Source: Fodinibius sp. Rm-B-1B1-1
GTDB taxonomy: Bacteria > Bacteroidota > Rhodothermia > Balneolales > Balneolaceae
Length of the DNA stretch: 64,000 nt
NCBI RefSeq assembly: GCF_038594945.1
Contig: NZ_JBCFYD010000002.1
Span: 992,001-1,056,000, forward strand
Direction of reading: 5' to 3'
Shown piece after piece: positions 30,682 through 40,420 of the stretch (position 1 is its first letter; each line of letters begins with the position of its first letter). The position numbers were made by a program, and so were the translations under genes. Below the pieces are notes generated by a model. The model was not told where the DNA came from. It searched no databases and worked only from the letters and a program-made list of their open reading frames with translations.

Positions 30682-31944
30682 ATGGGACGGTATCTTTACA
30701 AATTTGTTGGCTCTGTAGCACTCTTATTGATTATCACTTCTTTTGCTGGGGCGCAAGACAGATCTGATCAACATTGGAAGGAATATGATCTGGAATATCG
30801 AACCTTTCGATTTACCTTGGTTCCCGGTTTAACCACAAACGGTATTGATGCCCATAATTATGCAGCTAAGTACTCATGGAATATACTTGCCGGTTATCAC
30901 GGGGGACTTGAAAACGGCTTTGAATTCGGCGGACTTGTTAACGCCCACAAATACTATGCTCATGGCGTGCAAATTGCCGGCTTAGCAAACTATACCGGTC
31001 AAAACACAGCTGGTGTTCAATTGGCGGGATTAGCAAATTACAGCGGTACCAACATGCAGGGAATTCAACTTGCAGGTATTGGGAACTGGTCGAACAGCGA
31101 TATGCAGGGCGTTCAGCTGGCAGGAATTCTTAACCTGTCCAGGGAAAGTTCTCAAGGACTTCAATTTTCGGGAGTAGCAAATATATCCAACACCGATATG
31201 CAGGGATTATTGGGAGCCGGGACTGCTAATATTTCGGGAGGCAATATGCAGGGACTTCTGTTTTCTGGCTTATTAAATATTGCCCGGGACGATATGCAGG
31301 GTATTGCCGCATCCGGCGTCCTAAATTATTCAAAATCCTTTCAAGGTATTGCCCTGTCAACCATTAACGCCAGCAAATCTTTTCAGGGTATTCAATCAGG
31401 ATTAGTAAACGTGGCCGACAATGCGCAAGGTATTCAGTTCGGCCTCATTAACTATGCCCGAGAGTTTGAAGGCGTTCCTGTTGGATTGATCAGCTATTAC
31501 GGGGATGGTCGTGTTAATATCGATACCTGGACAAGCGAAACAGGTTTTAGCAATGTAGGCCTAAAATTAGGCACCCACGAAGTGTATAATATGATTTCCA
31601 TTGGATACAATCCCCTGCTCGACCGGGATGTTTGGCAAATTGGATGGAGTATTGGCCGTCATCATGAATATGAAAACCATTTCTTATATACAGATTTCTC
31701 CTACTTCAAAATTAACGAGGGCGGATGGACATCAGACTTGAACTCCAAATACAAATATCGGCTTTTGTTTGGTAAAGAATTTTATGAGGAATTAAAACTA
31801 TACGGCGGTCCCACTTTAAATATGCTAATTTCTAAAGTCCCCGGTCGAAATAGCTATACACAATACCGACTTTTTGATTTTGGTGCCAAAGGTAGAGAAT
31901 ATATTTTTTGGCTTGGATTATCAGTTGGAGTCGAACTTTTTTGA
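30682..31944 (+). CDS. Surface-repeat protein (LA_2272-like GxQxAGLxN repeats)
   Basis: 420 residues with a signal peptide (cleavage near AGAQ, residue 25). From about residue 95 to 265 there are roughly ten tandem repeats of 17-18 residues of the form NMQGIQLAGLxNxS, with glutamine, glycine and asparagine at fixed positions, as in LA_2272-type surface repeats. This suggests a beta-helix or stacked turn structure. The last 150 residues look like beta-barrel strands (WQIGWSIGRHHEYENHFLYTDFSYF...FWLGLSVGVELF) ending in phenylalanine. Probably outer membrane or surface; no known activity. Confidence 0.7.
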   Translation: MGRYLYKFVGSVALLLIITSFAGAQDRSDQHWKEYDLEYRTFRFTLVPGLTTNGIDAHNYAAKYSWNILAGYHGGLENGFEFGGLVNAHKYYAHGVQIAGLANYTGQNTAGVQLAGLANYSGTNMQGIQLAGIGNWSNSDMQGVQLAGILNLSRESSQGLQFSGVANISNTDMQGLLGAGTANISGGNMQGLLFSGLLNIARDDMQGIAASGVLNYSKSFQGIALSTINASKSFQGIQSGLVNVADNAQGIQFGLINYAREFEGVPVGLISYYGDGRVNIDTWTSETGFSNVGLKLGTHEVYNMISIGYNPLLDRDVWQIGWSIGRHHEYENHFLYTDFSYFKINEGGWTSDLNSKYKYRLLFGKEFYEELKLYGGPTLNMLISKVPGRNSYTQYRLFDFGAKGREYIFWLGLSVGVELF

Positions 31945-32020
31945 TTAGCCATTACTAAAATACCGAATGGGAACATCCGTTGTACTGTTAATAATGTGTC
32001 CTTTAACTAAGTAATTTGTT

Positions 32021-32617
32021 ATGAAAGCACTCAAGATATTTCCACTCATATTTTTTACCGTACTCATTATAGCTAACTGTACCAGTGATAAATCCCCAAA
32101 GCAGCACGAGATAAAACATGCCGGAACAAGCATGAGCAGTGATTTAGCTACTCAAGCCACTGATACCATGGAATATGAAGTCCAAAAGACGGAAGAGGAA
32201 TGGCATAGTATTCTTACTGATGATGAATACGATGTCTTGCGAGATCGCGGCACAGAGCTACCATATGTAAACGAGTATTATAATAACAAAAAAGAAGGTG
32301 TTTATTATTGCGGTGCTTGCGGTCAGCCGCTCTTTTTATCCGAGCATAAGTATAACTCTGGCACCGGATGGCCCAGCTATTGGAAGCCGATAAAACCTTC
32401 TGTAGTAGACGAAAAAGAGGATAACAGCTGGTTTATGACACGTACTGAAATTGTCTGCTCACGCTGTGGATCTCATATTGGGCATGTGTTTAATGATGGC
32501 CCCGAACCGACGGGTCTTCGTTATTGCATGAATTCTGCTGCGCTCGATTTTGTGGAAATGGACCTATCTAACACCGATACTGAAAACTTATCCAACTTGG
32601 ATAATAAAACGAATTAA
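32021..32617 (+). CDS. msrB: Peptide-methionine (R)-S-oxide reductase, lipoprotein form
   Basis: 198 residues. Lipoprotein signal (lipobox IANC, about residue 24), a polar linker, then a complete MsrB domain: zinc ligands CGAC (about 104-107) and CSRCG (about 153-157), GTGWPSYW, and catalytic Cys in RYCMNSAAL (about 175). The first part EWHSILTDDEYDVLRDRGTE is the usual start. Repairs methionine-R-sulfoxide in proteins; the lipid anchor places it in the envelope. Confidence 0.92.
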   Translation: MKALKIFPLIFFTVLIIANCTSDKSPKQHEIKHAGTSMSSDLATQATDTMEYEVQKTEEEWHSILTDDEYDVLRDRGTELPYVNEYYNNKKEGVYYCGACGQPLFLSEHKYNSGTGWPSYWKPIKPSVVDEKEDNSWFMTRTEIVCSRCGSHIGHVFNDGPEPTGLRYCMNSAALDFVEMDLSNTDTENLSNLDNKTN

Positions 32618-32649
32618 GACTGTTTTAAAAATTCCAACTAACTATTCCC

Positions 32650-33186
32650 ATGGCGCAATCCAAAACCTTACAAAAGGCAGAATTCAATACACGCATTAAA
32701 CGCTACCTGCTAATTTATGGAGCTATCATCACAACACTAACAATTGTTGGGATCGTACTCCTCCCTATCTACTTTCTGGTAGCTCCATACTTCATAAATA
32801 AATATTTTGATAATCTTAGTGCTGAACTCACTACCCGCGCGCTCCGTTTTGAGAAGGGAATTATCTTTCATGTTGAGCGGACTATTCCGTTGGATAAGAT
32901 CCAGGATCTGACATTCAAAGAAGGCCCGCTATTAAAATATTTTGGCCTCAGTATCTTAAAGGTAGAAACGGCTGGGGGCAGCGGACAGGGACAAGCTGAC
33001 CTTACCCTAATTGGTATTAAAGATGCTTCGGATTTCCGGAAAAAAGTGCTCGAGCAACGAGATAACGTAACGGATAACAAATATAGTTCTTCCGGAAGCA
33101 ACAATGGGGAATCCACATTAGCAGTCTTAAAAGAAATTCGCGATTCACTCAAAAGTATCGACCGGAAAATAGATTCCAGACAATAA
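32650..33186 (+). CDS. bPH2-domain (YdbS-like) membrane protein
   Basis: 178 residues: two hydrophobic helices (about 19-58), then a bacterial PH domain with the characteristic LSAELTTRALRFEKGIIFHVERTIPLDKIQDLTFKEGPLLKYFGLSILKVETAG block. The C-terminus is a charged helix (LAVLKEIRDSLKSIDRKIDS). The function of the family is unknown. Converges with the NSS transporter gene (3-bp gap). Confidence 0.8.
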   Translation: MAQSKTLQKAEFNTRIKRYLLIYGAIITTLTIVGIVLLPIYFLVAPYFINKYFDNLSAELTTRALRFEKGIIFHVERTIPLDKIQDLTFKEGPLLKYFGLSILKVETAGGSGQGQADLTLIGIKDASDFRKKVLEQRDNVTDNKYSSSGSNNGESTLAVLKEIRDSLKSIDRKIDSRQ

Positions 33187-33189
33187 CTT

Positions 33190-34692
33190 CTATTCTGATC
33201 CGCTCACCGTTTTTTCGGCTATTTTATCATTATACAAGTAGAATAGTCCCATAGCGATACCCCACTGCACAGCAATGGTGGCTACAGAAAAAGCGCTTAG
33301 CGGATTATACCAGCTGTCTGGCGCGTAAGCCGTAATACTTAAATAAATCCACCAGATAAGTAGTGAAATCACTTCAACCGGTACAACATATTTGATGATG
33401 ACGGTCCACCATTTGCCCAACTCGAAGCGGTGTTCCCCCGTATTTACGATGGTAGAACGAAACTTATCGGGATCAAATTTGATGATGGCAAACGACATAA
33501 AGGCTCCTGAGACCATCAAGCCAACCGCCCACACAAAATCCTGATTGGCTAAAATATCAGTCGAAAGTGCTGACGGCATCCCCAGCAAAAAGCCGGTTAC
33601 ACAAATAGCGATAGTGGCATTTTTTCGGGGGAATCCCATATCCACAAAAACACGGCTGGCCAGCTCAATCATTGAGATAAGCGAACTAAAAGCAGCAAAA
33701 GTCAATCCTAAGAAAAAGAGAATGGCAAAAATCTTGCCCCCAGCCATTTCGTTGAAAAGTTGAGGCATCCACATAAAGGTAAGTCCCGTTGAGGCCGGAC
33801 CCGAGGTTTTCATAATATCCAAAATCTCTCCATTGCCCATGCTACTACCCAGCGTACCAAATACGGTAGCAAAAATAGTCATTGCAGCCAGCAGCGACAC
33901 AATATTATTCCCAATACCCGTTTGTAGTGCACTAATGGTGATATCATCTTTTTTACGCATATAAGCACCATAAGTGAGGATAAGTCCCCATGCGGCCCCG
34001 GTATCCCAGGCGTTTTGCGTGAGGGCTTCGAGCCATAGGCTAGGCTGTGAAAGAGTAGCCCAGTCGGGTGTAAACAGATATTCAAGACCTTGAAAACTAC
34101 CAGGAAGACTTACAGCACGAATCAGTGAAATTACAACCACGAGCAGTAACGAAGGAATAAGCACTTTGTTAATTCGCTCAATAGATGAAATTCCCTTTAC
34201 AACAATGAGGCCACCCAACCCAATCATGATAGCATGAAAAACAGAAGGCCACGCCGACCCCTGGAAACTATACCAAACAGTTTCAGCTTGTTCTACACTG
34301 GCCGGCAGAGTTGCTGTAACCGATTCAATCAGATAGTACAGGCACCATCCGGCAACAACGCTGTAATAGAACATGATAGCCGTAGCAACAAAGCCAACGA
34401 AACTACCCATCCAGGCATATTTTTTACCAACTAAATTGATAAATGAGCCGATAACTCCTTTTCGCCCATGTCGCCCAATGCCGTATTCAGCTATAATTAG
34501 TGGTATAGAAAATAAAAACAGGCAGGTAATCCAAGCGATAAGAAAAGCTCCAGCCCCTTCACTCCCCCCATTTTGTGCGGCAATACGCGGGAATCGCCAG
34601 ATGTTTCCCGTACCGACAGCGATTCCCAACACACTGAGAATCAATCCCAGTTTTGATGAAAAAAGATTTCCATTTTGATTATTGCCGCCCAT
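33190..34692 (-). CDS. Sodium-dependent NSS/SNF-family transporter
   Basis: 500 residues from the ATG at 34692, chosen because GAGGAT lies just upstream and the protein then opens MGGNNQNGNLFSSKLGLILSVLGIAVGTGNIWRFP, the invariant helix-1 motif of the LeuT fold (unwound GxGNxWRFP). Twelve transmembrane helices fit. The bacterial subgroup couples Na+ to the uptake of amino acids or similar solutes; the substrate here is not known. The longer frame to 34779 lacks a plausible start. Confidence 0.9.
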   Translation of the reverse strand: MGGNNQNGNLFSSKLGLILSVLGIAVGTGNIWRFPRIAAQNGGSEGAGAFLIAWITCLFLFSIPLIIAEYGIGRHGRKGVIGSFINLVGKKYAWMGSFVGFVATAIMFYYSVVAGWCLYYLIESVTATLPASVEQAETVWYSFQGSAWPSVFHAIMIGLGGLIVVKGISSIERINKVLIPSLLLVVVISLIRAVSLPGSFQGLEYLFTPDWATLSQPSLWLEALTQNAWDTGAAWGLILTYGAYMRKKDDITISALQTGIGNNIVSLLAAMTIFATVFGTLGSSMGNGEILDIMKTSGPASTGLTFMWMPQLFNEMAGGKIFAILFFLGLTFAAFSSLISMIELASRVFVDMGFPRKNATIAICVTGFLLGMPSALSTDILANQDFVWAVGLMVSGAFMSFAIIKFDPDKFRSTIVNTGEHRFELGKWWTVIIKYVVPVEVISLLIWWIYLSITAYAPDSWYNPLSAFSVATIAVQWGIAMGLFYLYNDKIAEKTVSGSE

Positions 34693-34936
34693 AAAAGAAT
34701 CCTCAATAATTTTATTTGTATTAACAGCGCCTATTTTTAAGGATTTTTTTTGGAAGTGGCAACCAAAACAGAAAATCATAACGTCTTTTAAAAAAATATT
34801 GCCGGTTCCTGATCGTTAGAAAATTCATTCGGGTACAATCAGGTAGGTACAATATCATTTTGATTCCATCATGCCTATCACTATTATTGCCTGCTAAAGA
34901 ATTCAATCAAACAGCATTTTAAAGTATTAGGTACGA

Positions 34937-37909
34937 ATGTTTTCGAATCATAAGACGACCAACCGTACGTTAGCTTTAATCACGTTTTTCGCTTCTCTTA
35001 TTCTCTATACACTGACAATGGCTCCCACCGCCAGTTTTTGGGATGCCGGAGAATTTATTGCCGTTGGTCATGGTCTACAAGTCAACCATCCTCCCGGAGC
35101 CCCATTCTACTCATTGCTGGGACGCATCTTTAGCATGTTTATGCCCACTGCTTATGTAGCAGCAAGCATCAACTTTATTAGTGCCTTAAGCTCTGCATTA
35201 ACCGTTATGCTGTTGTACCTCATTGTAGTACGGTTGGTACGTGAATGGAAAGGAGCTCCTGATAAGATGCTCGTTATAGATAAAATCGGTATGTATGGTG
35301 GAGCTATTCTCGGCGCCGCTACATTTGCCGTTACTGATACGTTTTGGTTTAGCGCAGCAGAAGCAGAAGTTTATGCACTTTCGATGCTGTTTACAGCGCT
35401 TGTCGTCTGGCTTGCATTGGTCTGGGCCGAACATCATGATAAGCCCTACAACGAGCGTTGGATCATTCTGATCTCCTATCTGTTTGGGATTGCCTTGGGA
35501 ATCCACCTGCTAAACCTCCTTGCCCTGTTTTTTGTGGCACTGATCATTTATTTCAAAAAGTATGAATTTAGTTACCAGTCATTTGGAGTATTGATGGCAG
35601 CATCAGCAGGTGCCTTTTTATTGGTTTACCCGGGTACCATTCAGGGTATCCCCAGTCTGCTGGAATGGATTACAAATGCCAGCTATGGACTGATTGGTCC
35701 GGTTGGATTTATTATTCTTGTCACGCTTGCTATGGGTTGGGGCCTTTATTACACCCAGAAGAACGGTCACCGGATGGCGAATATCATTATTCTTTGCTAC
35801 ACGATGATTCTCATCGGCTACTCATCGTATTCACTGATATTTATCCGTTCTATTGCTGACCCTCCCATTGATGAAAATGACCCAGAAACGGTAGAGGCTT
35901 TTATCAGTTATCTGGAACGCGAGCAATACGGGCAAACGCCGTTGCTTACCGGTAATACTTATGACAATAGCCAAGGTACTATTAACAGAGATGAGGAAGC
36001 TTTTTTCCCCCGTCGGTACTCAACCAAACCACAGCATGTGCAACAATATGCACAATATTCGAGTGACTTAGATTTCTTTTTACGGTATCAGGTCAACCAC
36101 ATGTATTGGCGCTACTTTGCGTGGAATTTTATTGGGCGTGATGCTGATATTCAGGATGCCGGCTGGCAGTCTGGTTTCACCGAAACTGAACATGAAGAAA
36201 ATCCTGCCCATAATAGTTACTTCTATATTCCCTTTCTGTTGGGATTATTTGGGATGCTATTCCATTTCCAAAATGATTGGAAGCGCGCGCTATCGGTCTT
36301 GGCGCTGTTTGTTTTTACGGGCCTGGCCATCATTTTCTACCTCAATCAAACCCCCATGCAACCGCGAGAGCGGGACTACGCCTACGTGGGATCGTTCTTT
36401 GCCTTCGCCATATGGATTGGCATGGGAGGCATTGGCATAATAGAATTAGTTAAAGATTATTTAAGATCAAGCAAGATAGCTTCTTATGCTATTTTGGGAG
36501 TACTGTTTTTAGCTGCTCCGGTATGGATGGGCATGGAAAATTTCCACGACCATGACCGCAGTGAGCGATATGTAGCACCCGACTATGCGTATAACTTGCT
36601 CAACTCCACGGCACCAAACGCTATTCTTTTTACCAATGGCGACAACGATACCTTCCCCCTTTGGTACCTGCAGGAAGTTGAGGGCATTCGCACGGATGTT
36701 CGCATTGTTTGCCTGAGTTTGCTTAATACCGATTGGTATATCAAGCAACTAAAAAATCAGTGGTCCCATGAATCTGCTCCACTGCCAATTTCCTTGACAA
36801 ACGATGAAATTGATGAACTTTCTTCGCGAGGATACTCGATCCATAACCCAGATACGCTTCGTATACCTGTTGATAAAGAAAGATTGGATACCATCTTTAG
36901 TGATATGGACCAATATAAAAAAGCTATGGGGGTAGATACGGATAAAGAACTTGGGTTCGATTTATCTAAGATTGGCTTCCAGCTACCCGTAGATTCTCTT
37001 GATAATGAAGTCGCCTGGTATTACGAAGGGCGTCCGGCCGGACAAGATCGTCAAGGTAATCGCCAATACTATACACAGGTACAGGATGAAATCATTCTGG
37101 ATATCCTTAAAACTAACGATTGGGAACGTCCCGTTTATTTTGCTAATACGGTATCCAACCAGAGTCAAATGAACCTGCAAAACTATTTCCGGTTTGAAGG
37201 CAAGGCCTTTCGTGTGGTGCCGCAACGTCGTAAATCACAGGGCTATGGCTGGATGGATCCAAGTATTCATGCAAAAAGGTTATCGAACTTCCAGTTCAGA
37301 CAATGGAATAATCCCGACACCTATTTGGACGAAAACATCCGTAGAATGCTCGGCAATTACCGATTCAGTATCACCGAGCTGGCTAACAAGTACAAACAAA
37401 TGGGTAAGCCCGACAGTGCCAGTTACTGGCTTGAGTGGGGTGAAGAACGCCTGCCGTTAAATACGAATAACACCAATTCAAGCATACTATATGCTTATAG
37501 CTATGCTGATGTGGGGAGCACCCAAAATGCTGCTGAGTTAGCTCGTGAGATTGAACCAAATGTCATAGAAAACCTTAAAAGTACTATTGCAGATTATGAT
37601 AATATCCAATCTCAAATTGCCCAGTTGACACAGGATGCTGAACAGGCAAAACAGAATGCGGACATGCAAACGCAACAACAGCTCCAGCAGCGAATGCAAG
37701 GTATTAGCTCGCAACGACAAAAAGTTGCTCGAGATATTTCAAGAGCTATCAGCCATCTAACGATTATTCAACGTATCTACTTTATGAATGGCAATGATGA
37801 AGAGGCTACTCAGCTTCATGATCGCGTGAATGAAATTACGGGTGGCCGCATATCAATACCTGCAACCAAAGAAGAAAATAAAAAGGAATTCGATAGGTTC
37901 CAGCTATAA
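34937..37909 (+). CDS. DUF2723 protein O-mannosyltransferase-like membrane glycosyltransferase
   Basis: 990 residues. The N-terminal 530 residues hold about 11-12 transmembrane helices. The first periplasmic loop carries the family motif ASFWDAGEFIAVGHGLQVNHPPGAPFYSLLGR (about residues 29-60), with the Asp-x-x-Glu pair that fits the catalytic site of C-type glycosyltransferases. A soluble part with TNGDNDTFPLWYLQEVEGIRTDVRIV follows, then helical, coiled-coil-like repeats near the C-terminus (Q-rich, about 880-940). The family (related to eukaryotic TMEM260) is thought to O-mannosylate exported proteins using a lipid-linked sugar. Confidence 0.88.
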   Translation: MFSNHKTTNRTLALITFFASLILYTLTMAPTASFWDAGEFIAVGHGLQVNHPPGAPFYSLLGRIFSMFMPTAYVAASINFISALSSALTVMLLYLIVVRLVREWKGAPDKMLVIDKIGMYGGAILGAATFAVTDTFWFSAAEAEVYALSMLFTALVVWLALVWAEHHDKPYNERWIILISYLFGIALGIHLLNLLALFFVALIIYFKKYEFSYQSFGVLMAASAGAFLLVYPGTIQGIPSLLEWITNASYGLIGPVGFIILVTLAMGWGLYYTQKNGHRMANIIILCYTMILIGYSSYSLIFIRSIADPPIDENDPETVEAFISYLEREQYGQTPLLTGNTYDNSQGTINRDEEAFFPRRYSTKPQHVQQYAQYSSDLDFFLRYQVNHMYWRYFAWNFIGRDADIQDAGWQSGFTETEHEENPAHNSYFYIPFLLGLFGMLFHFQNDWKRALSVLALFVFTGLAIIFYLNQTPMQPRERDYAYVGSFFAFAIWIGMGGIGIIELVKDYLRSSKIASYAILGVLFLAAPVWMGMENFHDHDRSERYVAPDYAYNLLNSTAPNAILFTNGDNDTFPLWYLQEVEGIRTDVRIVCLSLLNTDWYIKQLKNQWSHESAPLPISLTNDEIDELSSRGYSIHNPDTLRIPVDKERLDTIFSDMDQYKKAMGVDTDKELGFDLSKIGFQLPVDSLDNEVAWYYEGRPAGQDRQGNRQYYTQVQDEIILDILKTNDWERPVYFANTVSNQSQMNLQNYFRFEGKAFRVVPQRRKSQGYGWMDPSIHAKRLSNFQFRQWNNPDTYLDENIRRMLGNYRFSITELANKYKQMGKPDSASYWLEWGEERLPLNTNNTNSSILYAYSYADVGSTQNAAELAREIEPNVIENLKSTIADYDNIQSQIAQLTQDAEQAKQNADMQTQQQLQQRMQGISSQRQKVARDISRAISHLTIIQRIYFMNGNDEEATQLHDRVNEITGGRISIPATKEENKKEFDRFQL

Positions 37910-38017
37910 AAAGTCCTAACTTCGATGAAATATACTAAGCTCATTAATTTCTAATTTAACGCTTAGCATATTATATTCCATCGAATCAAACGAAATATTG
38001 CATAATTGTTCTAACCA

Positions 38018-38476
38018 ATGGTTCATCAGTTTACCAAAGAAAATATCGACGCAATTGCTGAGGTTTTGGGATCTAAAGCAAAACCGTTGGGCGATGATGT
38101 TTACCGATTAGAAGTTGTAAACGAAGAAGAAAACCGCCGACTGGCCCTTGAAATCCATTTAGGAATGGATGTAAAAGGCAAAAACCTAAATATGGTGTCG
38201 GTTTATGCGCAGGAAACATTCTTACAACTGCATAATTGTACCGCGTTTATCGCCAGTGATATTTTGCAGCAGGTAACGTTCTTTGGCCGACAAAATGAAC
38301 GCACATCAGGATTAATCGTTGAAAAAGGAGCTGGTTGCAGTTTATATGCTAACGTCAGTGAAATCATACTCAACAGTGATTTTACTCAATTGCCTGAAGA
38401 TCTTATGATGAGCGCTATCGCCCTGTCGCTTACCGAATCGGTAGATATGGATGATTTTTCGTTTGATGAAGATTAG
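38018..38476 (+). CDS. Unknown 152-residue protein upstream of ybeY
   Basis: No signal peptide or membrane helix. An alpha/beta protein with an acidic C-terminus (ESVDMDDFSFDED). Segments EIHLGMDVKGKNLNMVSVYAQETFLQLHNCTAFIASD and RTSGLIVEKGAGCSLYANV do not match a family I know. It stands 5 bp before ybeY, so it is probably translated from the same message. That context hints at a cytosolic housekeeping role, without proof. Confidence 0.75.
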   Translation: MVHQFTKENIDAIAEVLGSKAKPLGDDVYRLEVVNEEENRRLALEIHLGMDVKGKNLNMVSVYAQETFLQLHNCTAFIASDILQQVTFFGRQNERTSGLIVEKGAGCSLYANVSEIILNSDFTQLPEDLMMSAIALSLTESVDMDDFSFDED

Positions 38477-38481
38477 ACCTA

Positions 38482-38937
38482 ATGGCTGAGTCTACATTCG
38501 ATATTCAGGTTTTTAACCAAACCGATGCCCCACTTCCCTTTGATGAGCATCTTCTTTCGGATATAGCCCAACAAATTGCTGATCACGAAGAATGCAGCTT
38601 CAATTTTGTTGAAGTAGTCTATGTTGATGAAGCAAAAATCATCGAGATAAATAAAGAGCACCTTGACCGGGATTATGTAACTGATATTATCTCTTTTCGG
38701 TATGATGATGCTGAAACCAATGATAATATCGAAGGAACACTTTTTTGTTGTGCCCCGCGCATTAAGGAACAAGCTCACGAGTTTGACGAATCAGAACAGC
38801 GAGAGTTTTTACGGATTTATATTCACGGCTTATTACATCTGGTGGGATATGACGATCAATCCCAAGAAACGAAAGAGCAGATGACCGGCAAAGAAAACTT
38901 TTATCTTCATAAGATTGAAGATCTTCTCTCTTCATAG
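38482..38937 (+). CDS. ybeY: Endoribonuclease YbeY (rRNA maturation)
   Basis: 151 residues. NxxxLDRDYVTDIISFRY near residue 54 and the metal-site block YIHGLLHLVGYDDQSQETKEQM (about 113-134) identify it. Two zinc-binding histidines of HGxxH are present; the position of the third, His in Escherichia coli (GYDH), is Asp here. Needed for 16S rRNA 3'-end maturation and ribosome quality control. The gene lies between an unknown gene and a DUF445 gene. Confidence 0.9.
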   Translation: MAESTFDIQVFNQTDAPLPFDEHLLSDIAQQIADHEECSFNFVEVVYVDEAKIIEINKEHLDRDYVTDIISFRYDDAETNDNIEGTLFCCAPRIKEQAHEFDESEQREFLRIYIHGLLHLVGYDDQSQETKEQMTGKENFYLHKIEDLLSS

Positions 38938-39014
38938 CACAGTTGTTTTCTCACAACTCCTTGCCCATATTTACGTACAGTGGTTTCAAGTTATAATTGT
39001 ACATCTTTCATATC

Positions 39015-40181
39015 ATGCCGGATCATCACCTATCAGAAAATGATACCCAAAATGCCTTAGAGGCTGCCAAAGAAAAAACGCGGGAACACGGTCGATACCT
39101 ATGGGGAATAATCAGTCGCTATACTGATGTTCGCAGTCTCTCAAAAGCACCTGCAAAAACAAGGATTAAACCTGCCAAAGAACAACAATACAGTTCTACC
39201 CTGGTTTCAATATTATCAGCTATACCTTACCTCCTTTTAGGACTATTTATCTTTTCCTTTTTCTGGGATTTTGATGCGTTCGATACAGAAGTATTTGGCA
39301 AGCTGTTGGTTTTTGACGGTTTACTTCGAATTATAAGTGTAAGTGGGTTAATCGGTTTTTTAACAAACTGGCTGGCTATTACCATGTTATTTAAGCCGGC
39401 CCAAAAGCGTCCTATATTAGGACATGGACTGATCCCTGCTCAAAAAAATCGTATTGCTTTTCGATTGGCCCAAACCGTTTCGCAGGATCTTATTAACCCA
39501 GAAATCATCAAAAAGAAAATTAATGAATCGAATATCATAGGACGATACCGCGAGCTCTCCACGCGCTATGTAAAAAATATTATTGATGATCCCGCTTTTC
39601 GCAGTGATTTAAAACAGTGGGTCGTCCAATACCTTGATGAAATGATTGCCAACCCTGAAATTCGCGCAGCCCTTGCCAAACGTATTCTAACGCAAATTGA
39701 AGAAGCCCTGCATAATAAATCATTCGAAAAAATTGCCCTTAAAACATATACCTTCGTCAAGGGACAGCAGATGCAAGAAATCATTGAAGAGGCGTTGGTA
39801 CAAATCCCGACCTCAGTAGAAAACGGGCTGGACAAGATGGATACGCTGCTGGACGAACTTCCTGAGAAAATCGACCAAAACAGCGAAGGCATCGAAAATA
39901 TCGTTACCTCCCTACTCTATAAACTCATAAACCAGCTTGATGTACATGCCCTTGTCGAGGAAAACCTCCGCAGTTATGATGAGCAGAAAATTTCAAACAT
40001 TATTCGATCTGCTACCAACGAACAATTGCGGTATATCCAATACCTTGGAGCTGTACTGGGTGTTATCGGTGGATTTGTGATTTGGGAGCCGCTGCTTTGC
40101 ATCACCATCTTGGGAATCCTCGGCAGCTTTATATTACTGGTGGATCAACTGTTATTCAAAATGAGTAATAATGTTACCTGA
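39015..40181 (+). CDS. DUF445-family membrane protein
   Basis: 388 residues from the ATG at 39015 (another ATG 18 bp upstream). Two N-terminal transmembrane helices (about residues 62-80 and 98-120) lead into the family motif GFLTNWLAITMLFKPAQKRPILGHGLIPAQKNRIAFRLAQTV. A long helical domain and a C-terminal hairpin of two membrane helices follow. Function unknown; the family is conserved in many bacteria (YheB-like). Confidence 0.85.
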   Translation: MPDHHLSENDTQNALEAAKEKTREHGRYLWGIISRYTDVRSLSKAPAKTRIKPAKEQQYSSTLVSILSAIPYLLLGLFIFSFFWDFDAFDTEVFGKLLVFDGLLRIISVSGLIGFLTNWLAITMLFKPAQKRPILGHGLIPAQKNRIAFRLAQTVSQDLINPEIIKKKINESNIIGRYRELSTRYVKNIIDDPAFRSDLKQWVVQYLDEMIANPEIRAALAKRILTQIEEALHNKSFEKIALKTYTFVKGQQMQEIIEEALVQIPTSVENGLDKMDTLLDELPEKIDQNSEGIENIVTSLLYKLINQLDVHALVEENLRSYDEQKISNIIRSATNEQLRYIQYLGAVLGVIGGFVIWEPLLCITILGILGSFILLVDQLLFKMSNNVT

Positions 40182-40420
40182 GAAAACTAGCTGCCGTTTA
40201 AAAACAGATAGTTTTCTAATCAGCCCCCCTCTTCTCATTTACATAAGACACTAACCTATTCCTTCCATCATCATGATATATATTTCACTCATCATAATAT
40301 AGGTACTTCACTCCTACCAACATATATACTTCGTTCCGATTGAAATACTTATGATAATGGATCAAAAATACAGACTGATAATAAGCCTTACACCCTATGA
40401 ACGTAAAAAGGCGCAAATAA

